From NCBI GenBank assembly GCA_028285265.1, contig JANQPX010000033.1, forward strand, positions 176,809-240,808: DNA of 64,000 nt. Direction: 5' to 3'. The number at the start of each line of letters is the position of its first letter. Position 1 is the first letter of the stretch. Made by a program: the position numbers and the translations under genes. The notes below the pieces were generated by a model. The model saw only the letters and a program-made list of their open reading frames with translations. It was not told where the DNA came from and did not search any database. Shown one piece after another: positions 63,761-64,000 of the stretch. This DNA comes from Geminicoccaceae bacterium (GTDB taxonomy: Bacteria; Pseudomonadota; Alphaproteobacteria; Geminicoccales; Geminicoccaceae).

Positions 63761-64000
63761 ATGATGGGCAGGCAGGCGGAGCCTGAGCAGTTATTTTACG
63801 ACTTTCGTCTCGACGACCATGTGCCTGCCGATCACCTTCTTCGCAAGATCGATGTCTTTGTTGACCTTGAGCGTATTCGTCAGGATCTGAAGCCGTTTTA
63901 CAGTCAGATCGGCCGTCCTTCCATAGATCCTGAGCTGATGATCCGCATGCTGATCGTTGGTTATTGCTACGGCATCCGCTCCGAGCGTCGGCTTTGTGAG
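63761..64000 (+). CDS. IS1182-type transposase (partial)
   Basis: The first 80 residues of a transposase cut by the window edge. It starts MMGRQAEPEQLFYDFRLDDH, and VPADHLLRKID and RPSIDPELMIRMLIVGYCYGIRSERRL are typical of the DUF772 N-terminal domain of IS1182-family enzymes. AGGAGGA stands 7 bases upstream. Integrity of the DDE catalytic part cannot be judged here. Confidence 0.9.
   Translation, partial: MMGRQAEPEQLFYDFRLDDHVPADHLLRKIDVFVDLERIRQDLKPFYSQIGRPSIDPELMIRMLIVGYCYGIRSERRLCE

Overview
The window looks like a chromosomal accessory region of an alphaproteobacterium, probably Rhodospirillales- or Hyphomicrobiales-like. This is inferred from moderately high GC, dense ATGA/TGATG-coupled operons, and a large load of ABC and TRAP uptake systems next to catabolic enzymes. 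I see no rRNA, tRNA, CRISPR array, phage module or replication origin. One IS1182-type transposase runs off the right edge.

Region by region. (1) 1-8000, minus strand: a tightly coupled operon dppB-dppC-dppDF fusion, a short HyuA-like ATPase, two tandem DUF917 proteins and a family-5 solute-binding protein cut by the window edge. (2) 8313-15295, minus: HyuA, HyuB and a quinone-oxidoreductase-like protein, preceded by a two-subunit aconitase X. Regions 1 and 2 together look like uptake and ring opening of a cyclic amide or imino acid (hydantoin, oxoproline or hydroxyproline type); the substrate is unknown. (3) 15660-26573: an AraC regulator, diverging from a serine hydrolase, a Tat-exported amidohydrolase, a cytochrome c, a complete Liv-type ABC transporter and an acyl-CoA ligase. 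This reads as periplasmic processing, import and CoA activation of an organic acid. (4) 26659-33438, minus: an FAD amine oxidase with a possible 11-codon coupling leader, and a 1787-residue Ser/Thr kinase-ATPase-GAF-histidine kinase.

(5) 33704-36885: a copper/thiol group made of an HMA-MauE fusion, a 37-residue Cys-rich peptide, a membrane protein ending in CNWC, a DUF2946-like protein, a PCu(A)C chaperone and SCO1. (6) 36919-40407: a decaying sulfatase locus, with a sulfatase remnant, an intact formylglycine-generating enzyme and sulfatase pair, and a broken phytanoyl-CoA dioxygenase. (7) 40879-42129: a chemoreceptor whose membrane segment resembles the nitrate/nitrite transporter NrtS. (8) 42571-49029: a zinc module with an AztD-like metallochaperone and a FecBCD-type ABC transporter, each preceded by the same ATGTTATAACAT palindrome (Zur-like). 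Two GNAT acetyltransferases lie nearby.

(9) 50658-56151: a Cache histidine kinase and NarL-type regulator diverging from a TRAP transporter of the 2-oxoacid (TakP-like) type. (10) 57401-63455: a sugar-type ABC transporter without its ATPase, embedded among three NTF2/SnoaL-fold proteins, two of them tandem-domain forms. (11) From 63456 on: IS1182-type material, with a diverged copy of its flank at 56238-56625. The strongest candidates for undescribed biology are the Cys-rich peptide group, the NrtS-like chemoreceptor, the Zur-linked AztD/FecBCD pair, the hydantoinase/DUF917/AcnX set and the NTF2-ABC cluster.
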